DNA from: Clostridiaceae bacterium
GTDB lineage: Bacteria; Bacillota; Clostridia; Lachnospirales; Lachnospiraceae
DNA length: 64,000 nt
Reading direction: 5' to 3'
Assembly: GCA_902363735.1 (NCBI GenBank)
Contig: CABJBA010000010.1
Span: 162,508-226,507, forward strand
The translations under genes and the position numbers were made by a program. Shown in pieces: positions 17,869 to 25,719 of the stretch. Numbering within the stretch: position 1 is the stretch's first letter; the number at the start of each line of letters is the position of its first letter. The notes under the pieces were generated by a model. The model did not search any database. It was given only the letters and a program-made list of their open reading frames with translations, and was not told the origin of the DNA.

Positions 17869-18300
17869 ATGAATAAATGGAACAGGCGCTCCCCCCTCAC
17901 AGGGGCCTGCGCCGCAATTGCAGTTCTTGCGCTGCTGTTGGTGATCTATTCCGTAACAGGGCCGGTTCCCATGGCAGGAACAAAACGTATATCCATTGAC
18001 GTGATATATAAAGACGGGTCCAGAGATCATTACCGGATCACTACAGAAGCCAGATTTCTCTTAGATGCCCTTAAGCTTATTCCAGATCTTAAGGTAGAGG
18101 GTACTACTTCAGACGAAGAAGGGCTTTTAGTCACCGCTGTAAACGGCAGGGAAGCAGATATTCAAAAAGGTGAGGCTTACTGGGAACTTTTCTGCAACGG
18201 AGAGCCAGCCAGTTACGGAGTATCCATGCAGCCCATCAAGGACGGAGAAGCCTACACCTTTCAATATACGAAAATTCAGAAAAAACCAGACAAGACCTAA
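17869..18300 (+). CDS. DUF4430-like membrane-anchored or secreted protein
   Basis: A 143-aa protein with one N-terminal hydrophobic segment (residues ~12-30, signal peptide or anchor) and an extracellular domain. The pattern IYKDGSRDHYRI, ARFLLDALK, VTAVNGREAD, YWELFCNGEPASYGVS, IKDGEAYTFQY fits the DUF4430 fold, found at the C terminus of transcobalamin-like and surface proteins. Function unknown. The start at 17869 has AAAGGAAG upstream; the frame open to 17818 lacks one. Confidence 0.7.
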   Translation: MNKWNRRSPLTGACAAIAVLALLLVIYSVTGPVPMAGTKRISIDVIYKDGSRDHYRITTEARFLLDALKLIPDLKVEGTTSDEEGLLVTAVNGREADIQKGEAYWELFCNGEPASYGVSMQPIKDGEAYTFQYTKIQKKPDKT

Positions 18301-18307
18301 GACGCAA

Positions 18308-18339
18308 AAAGGAGCCGCATATGACGGCTCTTTGTTTTT
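18308..18339. terminator. Terminator between convergent DUF4430 and C39-like genes
   Basis: GAGCCG (18312-18317) pairs with CGGCTC (18325-18330), flanked by AAAAAGG and CTTTGTTTTT. Likely works in both directions. Confidence 0.8.
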
Positions 18340-18340
18340 G

Positions 18341-18961
18341 TCAGATAAAATATTCGATCGTATCAGATGCCTTCTTCTGAGTGTCTTTGTTAAAAATAAT
18401 GGTGGCTTCCCTTATTTCCACCGGACCAAGAGCATAAGGTTCCTTTCCCGTGCTGTTGAGCATATCCCACCCAACACTGCGGTTTCTGCTGTAAGGCATG
18501 TCCGTAACCAGCTCTATCTCCTTCTGCTTGAACGTCTTTTTTCTGAAATAGGGATCAAACAAATAAACCTTGTCCTGGTCAGTTCCTGTCAAAAGCACAT
18601 AATGCCAGCAGCCATACATAACCCTGGCTACCACTGCACCGCCCTGCTGCAGGGCATATATTATCTTGCTGTTTTCCCCTATATATACCTCTTCACCCAT
18701 CAGATATTCACTCTGAACCGGAAATTTTTTCACCTTCCCGAACTGGTTGAGCCAGTTGCTCAAAAACATCATAGCCATTTGTGAGGTTCCGCTTTTCCCA
18801 AACTCTCCCTTCAGGTTATAGGAATCCAAACAAAAAAGCATGGTGTGTTTTATAATATCCGGAGGTACCTGCTCTCTCCGGAAAAGATAGCTCATTGCAT
18901 TAAATACGGTGGTGGGGCCGCAATCATATTCCGTAACCTGGTAATTCAGTGGGTTTTTCAT
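18341..18961 (-). CDS. Peptidase C39-like cysteine protease-fold protein
   Basis: A 206-aa protein with the C39 (bacteriocin-processing-like) arrangement: Cys14 in TEYDCGPTTVFNAM, His in YGCWHYVLLTG and Asp in VYLFDPYF. No signal peptide or transporter domains are seen, so it is not a bacteriocin ABC exporter; a cytoplasmic protease or peptidase-like role is possible. A good ribosome-binding site (GAGGAG) precedes the start. No bacteriocin precursor is evident nearby. Confidence 0.7.
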   Translation of the reverse strand: MKNPLNYQVTEYDCGPTTVFNAMSYLFRREQVPPDIIKHTMLFCLDSYNLKGEFGKSGTSQMAMMFLSNWLNQFGKVKKFPVQSEYLMGEEVYIGENSKIIYALQQGGAVVARVMYGCWHYVLLTGTDQDKVYLFDPYFRKKTFKQKEIELVTDMPYSRNRSVGWDMLNSTGKEPYALGPVEIREATIIFNKDTQKKASDTIEYFI

Positions 18962-19055
18962 CTTGTATTTATCTCCTCAGATCATATGCATCCTATTCTA
19001 TCTCAATTCACTGAATTTTTCCAGATATATTTTAATGCAGACAAGACTCCTTCCC

Positions 19056-20096
19056 TTAAACAGAAACTTCCTCCGCCTGATGCAGGCAGGCCTGGTTGCG
19101 CCCCTGGCTTTTAGCCAGGTATAATGCCTGATCGGCCTGGAGCAGCATATCCTGGAGCAGATGCTCCTGACCTGCCGGAGAATGCCCTACTCCAATGCTT
19201 ACTGTGGTCCTTATGATGCAGTTCCGGTAAAAAACAGGTGTATTTTCAATATTTTTACAAAGCATCTCTGCTGCTGCATGAGCCTGGGAAGGAGAAAACC
19301 CTTTAAGAAGAGCTATCATTTCCTCTCCTCCGTAACGTCCCACTATATTCTCCCCGCCAAAACTTTCCTTTAAAATCCGTCCAAGAGCCTTTAGCACCGC
19401 ATCCCCGCATTGATGGCCGTAGGTGTCATTAACCGTTTTAAAATAATCCACGTCAATCATCAGCAGGGCATAGGAACAGCCTTTTTCCTCCTCTACCAAC
19501 AAGGCAGACAGCCGAAAAAAGGCACCCCGGTTATAAATGTTCATCAGAGAGTCAAAAGCTGCCTGGATATAAAGCTGCTTCAACAGCTTTTCCCTTTCCG
19601 TGATATCATGAAGAATGATGCAGACTCCGCTCCCTCTCCCCTCCCGCCGGATATGAGTATGGGTAACCTCATAAACCCGTCTCCTTCCTCCTGACTGAAC
19701 CTGCAGTTCTCCGCTTTTTTTTAATTTTTCATCATCCTTGATGGCCTCTCCCGGCCTTAAATCATTGAGTTCCGGAAATAGAAGTCTGGCTGACTGGTTC
19801 GCATCCAGAAAACGAAACCGGCTGTCACAGACAATAAATGCATCCTTCATATCCTCCACAACCTGGGCACGGGCCAAAGCCTCCACACTAAGAGGCCTTT
19901 GGTTCCACCTCCTGTAAATCAGGACAGCGGTCAAAAAGAAGATGGCAACAGTAAAATAATACAAAACCCCCGGATAAGCGGGAGAGCCTAAAGTAAGATC
20001 ATTTGAGATATTTTCTCTATGAGTGAAAAAAAGCCGTGAAAGCCGGTAAGCATGCACGGAAGTTGCAGTCGTAAAAAGTCTTACAAAAAAACTCAT
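19056..20096 (-). CDS. Membrane-anchored PAS-GGDEF diguanylate cyclase
   Basis: A 346-aa protein. One clear membrane segment (VLYYFTVAIFFLTAVLIY, ~residues 48-66) is followed by a PAS domain (DAFIVCDSRFRFLDANQSA ... IILHDITEREKLL) and a GGDEF domain (DSLMNIYNRGAFF, MIDVDYFKTVNDTYGHQCGD, GRYGGEEMIALL). The signature is GGEEM, so the active Glu pair is present and the usual Phe is Met; it probably makes c-di-GMP. No inhibitory RxxD site is seen. The N terminus looks like the tail of a 7TM sensor region with most helices missing, though a good GGAGGGG site precedes the start at 20096. Confidence 0.8.
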   Translation of the reverse strand: MSFFVRLFTTATSVHAYRLSRLFFTHRENISNDLTLGSPAYPGVLYYFTVAIFFLTAVLIYRRWNQRPLSVEALARAQVVEDMKDAFIVCDSRFRFLDANQSARLLFPELNDLRPGEAIKDDEKLKKSGELQVQSGGRRRVYEVTHTHIRREGRGSGVCIILHDITEREKLLKQLYIQAAFDSLMNIYNRGAFFRLSALLVEEEKGCSYALLMIDVDYFKTVNDTYGHQCGDAVLKALGRILKESFGGENIVGRYGGEEMIALLKGFSPSQAHAAAEMLCKNIENTPVFYRNCIIRTTVSIGVGHSPAGQEHLLQDMLLQADQALYLAKSQGRNQACLHQAEEVSV

Positions 20097-20225
20097 ATTT
20101 ATATCCCCTCCACACAAATTCTCCGTTTTCCTGCTGCGGAAAATCTGTTTTTATCCTGCCGCAATAAAATCCCTGAAAAAAATATATACTTTTTGCTTAA
20201 ATGGAAACCTTTTACTTTTAATCAC

Positions 20226-20282
20226 TTTAGATGTATATTATTTTATTTTACATCTAATAATAGTTTTTGTAAATACATCTTA
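20226..20282. promoter_or_regulatory. Repeated ACATCT motifs upstream of the XRE gene (candidate operators)
   Basis: TTTAGATGTA (20226-20235) and TACATCTAA (20249-20257) form an inverted repeat; a further copy TACATCTTA lies at 20274-20282. The sequence is very AT-rich and lies between the divergent GGDEF and XRE genes. Autoregulation by the XRE protein is inferred from position only. Confidence 0.45.
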
Positions 20283-20323
20283 TGTTGGTTTGATATTATT
20301 TTTTACAAAAAAGAGGCGTATAA

Positions 20324-20713
20324 ATGAAAAACACAATAGAACTTCTTCGCGGCTTGAGGGAAGACAAAGATTTAAAACAATCGGACATTGCCAATTTAAT
20401 TGGTACTACCCAGCAGCAATACTCCAAATATGAAACAGGAGAAAGCGAGCTGCCCCTCAGGGCTCTTTCCATTCTGGCGGAACATTACCATGTGTCAGCC
20501 GACTATCTTATGGGCAGAACCGACTCCAGAGATGGAATTGCTGCCCTGAACAAAAAAATCATAGACAATATTACAGCCGGAAGCCTGTTATCTGATGTGA
20601 TCTCCTTAAACACAGCAGGTAGAAGAGCTGTGATGGATTACATCTTTCTGCAAAAATTAAAGCAAAAGTACGAAGCAGGGGGGAAACATACAAAAAAGAA
20701 GACCGGGGCATAA
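20324..20713 (+). CDS. XRE-family helix-turn-helix regulator
   Basis: A 129-aa DNA-binding protein. Residues 5-60 form a Cro/C1-type helix-turn-helix (LRGLREDKDLKQSDIANLI, QQQYSKYETGESELPLRALSILA, YHVSADYLMGRTD). The C-terminal half is short and charged and could mediate dimers. No toxin gene or phage gene is adjacent. The ribosome-binding site is weak (AAGAGGCG). Candidate operators lie directly upstream. Confidence 0.8.
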   Translation: MKNTIELLRGLREDKDLKQSDIANLIGTTQQQYSKYETGESELPLRALSILAEHYHVSADYLMGRTDSRDGIAALNKKIIDNITAGSLLSDVISLNTAGRRAVMDYIFLQKLKQKYEAGGKHTKKKTGA

Positions 20714-20732
20714 GCCTTGGTCTTCTTTTTTC
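20696..20732 (+). terminator. Terminator overlapping the end of the XRE gene
   Basis: AGAAGACC (about 20697-20704) pairs with GGTCTTCT (20719-20726) followed by TTTTTTCT. The 5' arm lies within the last codons of the XRE gene. Confidence 0.8.
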
Positions 20733-21659
20733 TCAGGGATAGAACTGGGAGTAGACTCCTCCTGGAACCGCTCCTCCTCTTGCAGAGGCCATCTCACTAA
20801 CTGTAACAAGCTGATACCCTGCTTCCACAAGCCTTGGTATAATCTCAAGGGCTGCAGCCCCTGTCTGGGAATACAGTTCGTGCATCAGCACAATATCTCC
20901 GTCACGGACCCTGCCCAAGACTGCTTCCACAGTCTTACCTGCATTTCTCGTCTTCCAGTCCAGAGTATCAATGCTCCACATAATAGCAGGAGCCTGGACA
21001 TGGGCAAGGGAGGCACTGCTCATAAATCCGCCCGGAGGCCTGAAAAGAGTGGGGCGCACCCCTGCCGCCGCCTGTACTGCATCACTGCATCGGTTCACCT
21101 GGCTCTGGATCTGCTCTCCGCTCAACTTTGTTATATATTTATGGTCATAGGTGTGATTTCCTATCTCATGGCCTTCTGCAACCATCCGCTGCAGCTCCGC
21201 TTGATAAGCCGAAACCCTGCTGCCTACTACAAAAAATGTTGCCTTTCCTCCGTAAAGGGCCAGACAGTCCATAATCTGATTGCCCACCGGAGCATATGGT
21301 CCATCATCAAAAGTCAGGGCCACCATAGGCTTTGCAGGATCAATCTGACGTCCTGCTGGAATCTGCTCCTGGGACTCCTGAGCACCCTGAGCTTCCTGAC
21401 CTTCTCCCTCCAGCCTGACTTCTTCCCCTTTCTCCGGCGTCTGTCCCTGGCTTCCCGGCTGGTCTGAAACATTCCCGTCTTCATCCACCCACCGGGCCAC
21501 ACCCGGACCAAGATTTTCATCAATCCAGCCGCGCCGGACCTCTGTCCGGTCCTGATCCGCCCCGACCTCCTCTGCCATGGCTGGAAATGCAGAGGAGGCT
21601 GCAAATGTCACAAACAGTCCGGCCATCAGGCCAAAGCCCCATTGTACTAATCTTTTCAT
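20733..21659 (-). CDS. Secreted polysaccharide deacetylase (NodB homology domain)
   Basis: Exported 308-aa protein. A signal peptide ends near AMA-EE (residue ~29), then a low-complexity Glu/Gln/Gly-rich linker, then a carbohydrate esterase 4 domain: MVALTFDDGPY with the catalytic and metal Asp, GHEIGNHTYDHKY with metal His residues, RPPGGFMS, and VLMHELY in the last motif. It probably removes acetyl groups from peptidoglycan or another wall glycan, outside the cell. AAAGAGG precedes the start. It lies last on the strand behind the Fe-S/DRTGG/PHP operon, 26 bp after the PHP gene, so cotranscription is possible. Confidence 0.9.
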   Translation of the reverse strand: MKRLVQWGFGLMAGLFVTFAASSAFPAMAEEVGADQDRTEVRRGWIDENLGPGVARWVDEDGNVSDQPGSQGQTPEKGEEVRLEGEGQEAQGAQESQEQIPAGRQIDPAKPMVALTFDDGPYAPVGNQIMDCLALYGGKATFFVVGSRVSAYQAELQRMVAEGHEIGNHTYDHKYITKLSGEQIQSQVNRCSDAVQAAAGVRPTLFRPPGGFMSSASLAHVQAPAIMWSIDTLDWKTRNAGKTVEAVLGRVRDGDIVLMHELYSQTGAAALEIIPRLVEAGYQLVTVSEMASARGGAVPGGVYSQFYP

Positions 21660-21685
21660 ATTCCTCTTTTTTTACCCGAATGCAT

Positions 21686-22393
21686 TTAAAGCAGCGCCCG
21701 GATCACTCCTTCCACGGTTTTTTCTTCTACTTCTATGGTAAATATAGATTCCTGAATGTCCTGTAAGTAATGGGCATCGGAATTGGTAATAATCTGGCAA
21801 CTCTCCAGATATGGATTTGCCTTTTTAAGCTCCAAAAGCTTGTGTGTATCTTTCACCTCTGCCGTCTGAAACTGGCTGTCAGGGGGAACAAAACCCAAGT
21901 TGGAAATCAGACTGTTTGACGCCTTTTCTATATGGGCCGGAAACATGACACCTTCAAAGGACCGTACCAGTTCCCACAAATTGTCAAAGGATATCTGAGT
22001 GCTGTTAATAAGAAGATTGGGTACCGTTCCACAGGGCAAATCTTCCTTATTATATACCTGCTGCCTGCCAAATATTTCCTCCCTGTTGGGAAAGGGAATC
22101 AGCCGCCCGTACACATATTCATCAAACTTCATAGCCTTTTCAAGGTTGGGAAATAAGCATACCGCATGAACCTCTTCCAAGGTACAGATCTCCATTCCGG
22201 GCAAAAAAAGTATCCCATATTCTTTGGCAAAATATTCTGCAGCCGGGCAATTCTTACAGGAGTTATGATCCGTCAGGGCGATTACATCAAGGCCTTTTAA
22301 AGCCGCCATTGCGGCGATATTAGCCGGTGTCATATCCTCATTCCCGCACGGTGATAAGCAGGAATGAATATGAAGGTCATAAAACAGTTTCAT
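21686..22393 (-). CDS. PHP-domain metal-dependent phosphoesterase
   Basis: A 235-aa cytoplasmic protein with PHP motifs: DLHIHSCLSPCG, DVIALTDHNSC, FLPGMEICTLEEVHAV, FPAHIEKAS and ITNSDAHYL. The His/Asp set for three metals is intact. PHP proteins outside DNA polymerase hydrolyse phosphate esters such as histidinol phosphate or nucleotides. The start ATG at 22393 is one base after the stop of the DRTGG gene, so translation is coupled. Its place in the Fe-S/ATPase operon suggests a signalling role, which is inference. Confidence 0.85.
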   Translation of the reverse strand: MKLFYDLHIHSCLSPCGNEDMTPANIAAMAALKGLDVIALTDHNSCKNCPAAEYFAKEYGILFLPGMEICTLEEVHAVCLFPNLEKAMKFDEYVYGRLIPFPNREEIFGRQQVYNKEDLPCGTVPNLLINSTQISFDNLWELVRSFEGVMFPAHIEKASNSLISNLGFVPPDSQFQTAEVKDTHKLLELKKANPYLESCQIITNSDAHYLQDIQESIFTIEVEEKTVEGVIRALL

Positions 22394-22394
22394 A

Positions 22395-22727
22395 TCAGGG
22401 CAGCCTTTGCCGGACCATATAAGCGGCCTCAAAAACAGGCAGTTCCGTTTTCATCACCGTGATTCCCTGGTTCTCCGCCTTTTTCAAAGCCACTTCATCA
22501 AGAACCATGCCCTCTGCCATAACCAGACAGGAGGCGCCTGCAAGGGCCGCAACTGCAAGGGTATTCATATTTCCCATGACCGTAACCCACACACACCCCT
22601 CTGGCGCCCTCCCCATGGCAATGCTTAAGAGATCGCAGCAAAAAGGCTTTGTAATCTCCCTGTCAAGGACATCTCCTTTGTTTATCAATTCAAATAATCC
22701 GCTGTCAATCAGTTCCCTTACCGTCAT
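22395..22727 (-). CDS. DRTGG-domain protein (operon copy 2)
   Basis: A 110-aa protein built almost only of a DRTGG-type domain (MTVRELIDSGLFELINKGDV ... VTVMGNMNTLAVAALAGASCLVMAEG ... AENQGITVMKTEL). DRTGG domains occur with CBS domains and in phosphotransacetylase, where they are thought to bind regulatory ligands. The start at 22727 (MTVREL) overlaps the end of the Fe-S protein gene by 23 bp. A related domain is encoded at the head of the same operon (24657-25007). Confidence 0.75.
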   Translation of the reverse strand: MTVRELIDSGLFELINKGDVLDREITKPFCCDLLSIAMGRAPEGCVWVTVMGNMNTLAVAALAGASCLVMAEGMVLDEVALKKAENQGITVMKTELPVFEAAYMVRQRLP

Positions 22728-24117
22728 TGCCCTTTCTCCCCTTTTTCCGGTCCAGCAAAGTGATCTCATCAGAAATCCTCTGTATATATTTTGTCAGGAC
22801 CTTAAACTTCTCATAGCTTTCCCTGTCTCCCTCCACAATGTCAGCCGCCAGCCTGGAAACCTCCTCTGACAGCTTGTGCACATTGTTTCTTAAAAAATAA
22901 ATGCAGTCTGATTCCTCGGCCTCTCCCCTTACAATGTCTTCTGCCAGAGCCTTGCAGGATGGAGCGCCGCAGGAGCCGCAGTCCAGACCGGGCAGCTTCT
23001 TTAAAATCCGCTCTGCCTGGTTTAAGCGCACAAAACTTTCCATCATGGTATCGCCCAGATGGAATACAGGCTCATATTGAACCTGTCTGGTCCATTTAAC
23101 CAGAGCCTCTGATCCCATCTTCATGTGGCTTCTGGCCACAGGCATGTATTTGCGCAGACGTTTTAATTTCACCTCCGCCACATAGGGGTTTTCCACGGTG
23201 AGGACTCCGCCGACACAGCCTCCGCTGCAGGCGTTTAACTCCACAAATTTTAAGTTTGTAAACTTCTGATCCTCCATATCCTCCAAAACCCTAATAACAT
23301 TTTCAATTCCATCAGCAGCCAGATAATCCTCTGTAAAAAGCCCGCTGGCCTCTCCTCCGCTTCGTCCCCAGCTAATACCGATCTTTCCGGAACTTCCAAG
23401 TTCAGGCGGGTCTTCTCCCACGGCCTTCATGCAGGAAAGAAGCTGGGGGTAAATGTCTTTTATTGCCAGGACCTTATCCAACTCGCTGCGATCCGTTCCC
23501 AGAGGAGACTTGGCATAAGTCACCTTGGAAGGGCAGGGTGAGATAAATATGATTCCTATTTCCCCCCGTTCCAGCCCGGTCTTTTCCATTGCTTTTTGGA
23601 CTGCAAGGATAGCAGCCACCTCCACCGGGGGATTTAAAGGCAGAAGATTGGGGATTAAATTGGGAAACTTTGCCCGGATCAGGCGCACCACCGATGGACA
23701 TGCCGTGCTGATGACCGGAAGACGTTCCGGATTTTTACTTAAGTATTCCCTGCTGGCCTCGCTGACCAACTCAGCCGCAGCACTCACTTCAAATATATCA
23801 TCAAAGCCCATTAACAGCAAGGCATTTAAAACAATATTCACATCATCCAGATTGTTGAACTGACTGTAAAGAGAAGGGGCTGGAAGAGCTACCGTATATT
23901 TATAAGGCTTTATATCTTCCATCCTGTCATAGACCGAAAGCTTTGCATGGTGGGGACAGACCCGTATGCATTCTCCACAGTCAATGCAGAATTTATTATT
24001 GATCTGTGCCTTACCGTTTCTCACCCGGATGGCCTGGGTAGGGCACCGCTTGATGCAATTGATGCAGCCCATACAAAGGTCTGGATCAAGTCTTACCGAA
24101 TGATAAAATTTATCCAC
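22705..24117 (-). CDS. Divergent [FeFe]-hydrogenase-like Fe-S protein (putative sensor)
   Basis: A 470-aa protein. Residues ~12-57 form two [4Fe-4S] ferredoxin motifs (CMGCINCIKRCP, CIDCGECIRVCP). The middle is a hydrogenase large-subunit-like domain with variant active-site motifs: L1 is STACPSV, L2 is ISPCPSK, L3 is ELNACSGGCVGG. Cysteines for the cubane remain, but the proton-relay Cys before the ligand is Ala. The C terminus adds a further Fe-S motif (LDCGSCGAPSC ... SDC). Such proteins are thought to sense H2 or redox state, not turn it over. The GTG start at 24117 has GAGGTG upstream; longer ATG starts at 24135 and 24198 run through the hairpin repeats. It is flanked by an anti-sigma-type ATPase gene and a DRTGG gene. 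Confidence 0.85.
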   Translation of the reverse strand: MDKFYHSVRLDPDLCMGCINCIKRCPTQAIRVRNGKAQINNKFCIDCGECIRVCPHHAKLSVYDRMEDIKPYKYTVALPAPSLYSQFNNLDDVNIVLNALLLMGFDDIFEVSAAAELVSEASREYLSKNPERLPVISTACPSVVRLIRAKFPNLIPNLLPLNPPVEVAAILAVQKAMEKTGLERGEIGIIFISPCPSKVTYAKSPLGTDRSELDKVLAIKDIYPQLLSCMKAVGEDPPELGSSGKIGISWGRSGGEASGLFTEDYLAADGIENVIRVLEDMEDQKFTNLKFVELNACSGGCVGGVLTVENPYVAEVKLKRLRKYMPVARSHMKMGSEALVKWTRQVQYEPVFHLGDTMMESFVRLNQAERILKKLPGLDCGSCGAPSCKALAEDIVRGEAEESDCIYFLRNNVHKLSEEVSRLAADIVEGDRESYEKFKVLTKYIQRISDEITLLDRKKGRKGNDGKGTD

Positions 24118-24129
24118 CTTTTCACCTCG

Positions 24130-24219
24130 TTTCATAGTACCGCCCATGCTTTTTGGGCATAATGGTATACCCGCAGGGTGTTTCATAGTACTGCCCATGC
24201 TTTCTGGGCATAATGGTAT
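24130..24219 (-). repeat. Tandem 39-bp hairpin repeat, two copies
   Basis: Copies at 24130-24168 and 24181-24219 match at 37 of 39 positions with a period of 51. Each contains a hairpin on the minus-strand RNA (TGCCCA or GCCCA, 6-7 nt loop, TGGGC). They lie between the ATPase stop and the ribosome-binding site of the Fe-S protein gene, so they form paired stem-loops in the intercistronic RNA. Function unknown; an mRNA-processing or translational-control role is possible. Confidence 0.85.
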
Positions 24220-24234
24220 GTTCCTGCGTTAAGC

Positions 24235-24657
24235 TCACAAGTTTACCGCCATCCGGATGGTGGTTCCTTTATCTAAAACCGTATTAATTTCCATTTCATC
24301 TGAATACCGTTTCATATTGGGAAGGCCCATACCTGCTCCGAATCCCAGGGAGCGTACAGCATCGGGGGCTGTAGAATATCCTGCCTGCATGGCCAGTTCC
24401 ACATCGGGTATTCCAGGGCCTACATCAGCCAGGATCATCTCGATCCTCTCCGTGCTCACATTGACTGTAATATCTCCTCCCCGGGCATGAATAACCATAT
24501 TGATCTCTCCCTCATACATGGCAATTGCTACCTTACGGATTGCTTCCGGAACTACCCCCATACTCTTTAACTTGCTTTTCACGTCACTGCTGGCTTCTCC
24601 TGCTCTGGTAAAATCCTCAGGAGATATTTTATATTGAAATGTGATCATGTCCTCCAT
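24235..24657 (-). CDS. Anti-sigma/RsbT-type ATP-binding protein (GHKL)
   Basis: A 140-aa single-domain ATPase of the RsbW/RsbT/SpoIIAB type: N-box AMYEGEINMVIHA, G1 box LADVGPGIPD, G2 region LGFGAGMGLPNMKRY, G3 GTTIRM. Such proteins phosphorylate Ser/Thr on partner proteins or bind sigma factors. No anti-anti-sigma (STAS) gene is next to it; the Fe-S sensor follows. The ATG at 24657 overlaps the preceding stop codon by one base and has GGAGGT upstream. A phosphatase of the matching SpoIIE type is encoded at 32569-33750. Confidence 0.85.
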   Translation of the reverse strand: MEDMITFQYKISPEDFTRAGEASSDVKSKLKSMGVVPEAIRKVAIAMYEGEINMVIHARGGDITVNVSTERIEMILADVGPGIPDVELAMQAGYSTAPDAVRSLGFGAGMGLPNMKRYSDEMEINTVLDKGTTIRMAVNL

Positions 24658-25007
24658 CACACTCTACCTCCACGTAAACCTGCCTGATAAAGCATTCCGC
24701 AGGCCGAAAACATCCGGTGGTCTGTGGAGAGGATAACCAAACCTCTCTCTTCCGCCATTTTAAGAATGGACTCATCCGGCTTTTTCCCCCTGACAAAGAC
24801 AATGCAGGCAATATCCAGCATCTCTGCCGTCCGGATGACCTGGGGATTACAGAGGCCGGTGAGAAGGACCGAGTGGTCTTTGGAAAAAGCCAGTACATCG
24901 CTCATCATATCCGATCCGCAGGCGCTTCGGATCATATCTTCTAAATTATTTTCTCCAACCAGAACCCGTGCCTCCAGTATGTCTCTTACATCTTTTATAG
25001 TCATCAT
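24657..25007 (-). CDS. DRTGG-domain protein (operon copy 1)
   Basis: A 116-aa protein of a single DRTGG-type domain (VRDILEARVLVGENNLEDM ... SVLLTGLCNPQVIRTAEMLDIACIVFVRGKKPDE ... GLVILSTDHRMF). It is the first gene of the operon DRTGG-ATPase-Fe-S protein-DRTGG-PHP and is transcribed away from the hydrogenase operon. A GGAGAG site precedes the start. It is probably a ligand-binding regulatory module; the ligand is unknown. Confidence 0.75.
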   Translation of the reverse strand: MMTIKDVRDILEARVLVGENNLEDMIRSACGSDMMSDVLAFSKDHSVLLTGLCNPQVIRTAEMLDIACIVFVRGKKPDESILKMAEERGLVILSTDHRMFSACGMLYQAGLRGGRV

Positions 25008-25163
25008 ACCGCTCTCCTCTGCTTTTTACCTTACGGTTTATGTGTTTACTGACAATATTCATAATTATATCATAGTTTTTTTAGTCAGCATAGGAATATA
25101 AGTGCATAACTCTGTTATTTTTTTGTCATTACTCATCAAACTATGGATTTTTTATCAATAACA

Positions 25164-25172
25164 TGGTAGAAT
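25164..25172 (+). promoter_or_regulatory. Extended -10 promoter of the hydrogenase operon
   Basis: TGGTAGAAT (TG 25164-25165, TAGAAT 25167-25172) lies 41 bp before the NuoE-like ATG in the divergent intergenic region. No clear -35 and no good Rex-type palindrome were found here. Confidence 0.5.
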
Positions 25173-25212
25173 ATCATATACATTGCATAAACATTTTTAA
25201 GGAGGCTATCAA

Positions 25213-25707
25213 ATGGCTTGTAAAAAACAAGGTGTCCAGTTTAACGGCACAAAGGAGCAAGAAGAAGCTTTAAAAGAAGCAATTGCTCTGCTTAACGACA
25301 CAAAGGGATCTCTTATGCCTATCATGCAGAAGGCACAGGGGATCTACGGTTATCTTCCCATCGAAGTTCAAACCATGATTTCTGATGAAACAGGAATTCC
25401 ACTGGAAAAAATTTACGGTGTAGCAACTTTTTATTCTCAGTTTGCACTTCAGCCAAAGGGCAAATACCAGGTATCCGTTTGTCTGGGAACTGCCTGCTAT
25501 GTAAAAGGCTCCGGGGACATCTTCCACAAGATTGAAGACATCCTTAAAATCACCAACGGACAATGCACACCTGACGGCAAATTTTCCCTTGACTCCTGCC
25601 GCTGTGTGGGGGCCTGCGGCCTTGCACCCGTCATGATGGTAAACAGTGATGTTTACGGAAGGCTTGCCCCTGAAGATGTTCCGGGTATTCTTGCCAAGTA
25701 TGAATAG
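25213..25707 (+). CDS. hydC: Bifurcating hydrogenase subunit HydC (NuoE-like, [2Fe-2S])
   Basis: A 164-aa electron-transfer subunit of the NADH/ferredoxin-dependent hydrogenase. The thioredoxin-like [2Fe-2S] fold is shown by GVATFYSQF, CLGTACYVKGS (two ligands) and CRCVGACGLAPVM (two ligands). It is the first gene of an operon with an ATPase gene, a ferredoxin-like protein, HydB and HydA, all on the plus strand with short gaps. AAGGAGG precedes the start. Confidence 0.93.
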   Translation: MACKKQGVQFNGTKEQEEALKEAIALLNDTKGSLMPIMQKAQGIYGYLPIEVQTMISDETGIPLEKIYGVATFYSQFALQPKGKYQVSVCLGTACYVKGSGDIFHKIEDILKITNGQCTPDGKFSLDSCRCVGACGLAPVMMVNSDVYGRLAPEDVPGILAKYE

Positions 25708-25719
25708 GACTTTTGGTAT

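Noticed and set aside
18170..18784. Plus-strand frame of 204 codons
   Set aside because: It overlaps the DUF4430 gene in another frame and the C39-like gene in antisense, and crosses the terminator between them.
20880..21467. Plus-strand frame of 195 codons
   Set aside because: It is antisense to the polysaccharide deacetylase and has no family resemblance or ribosome-binding site.
25008..25212. Possible Rex site upstream of hydCBA
   Set aside because: The best alignment to TTGTTAA-N4-TTAACAA in this gap matched about 8 of 14 positions, which is not convincing.
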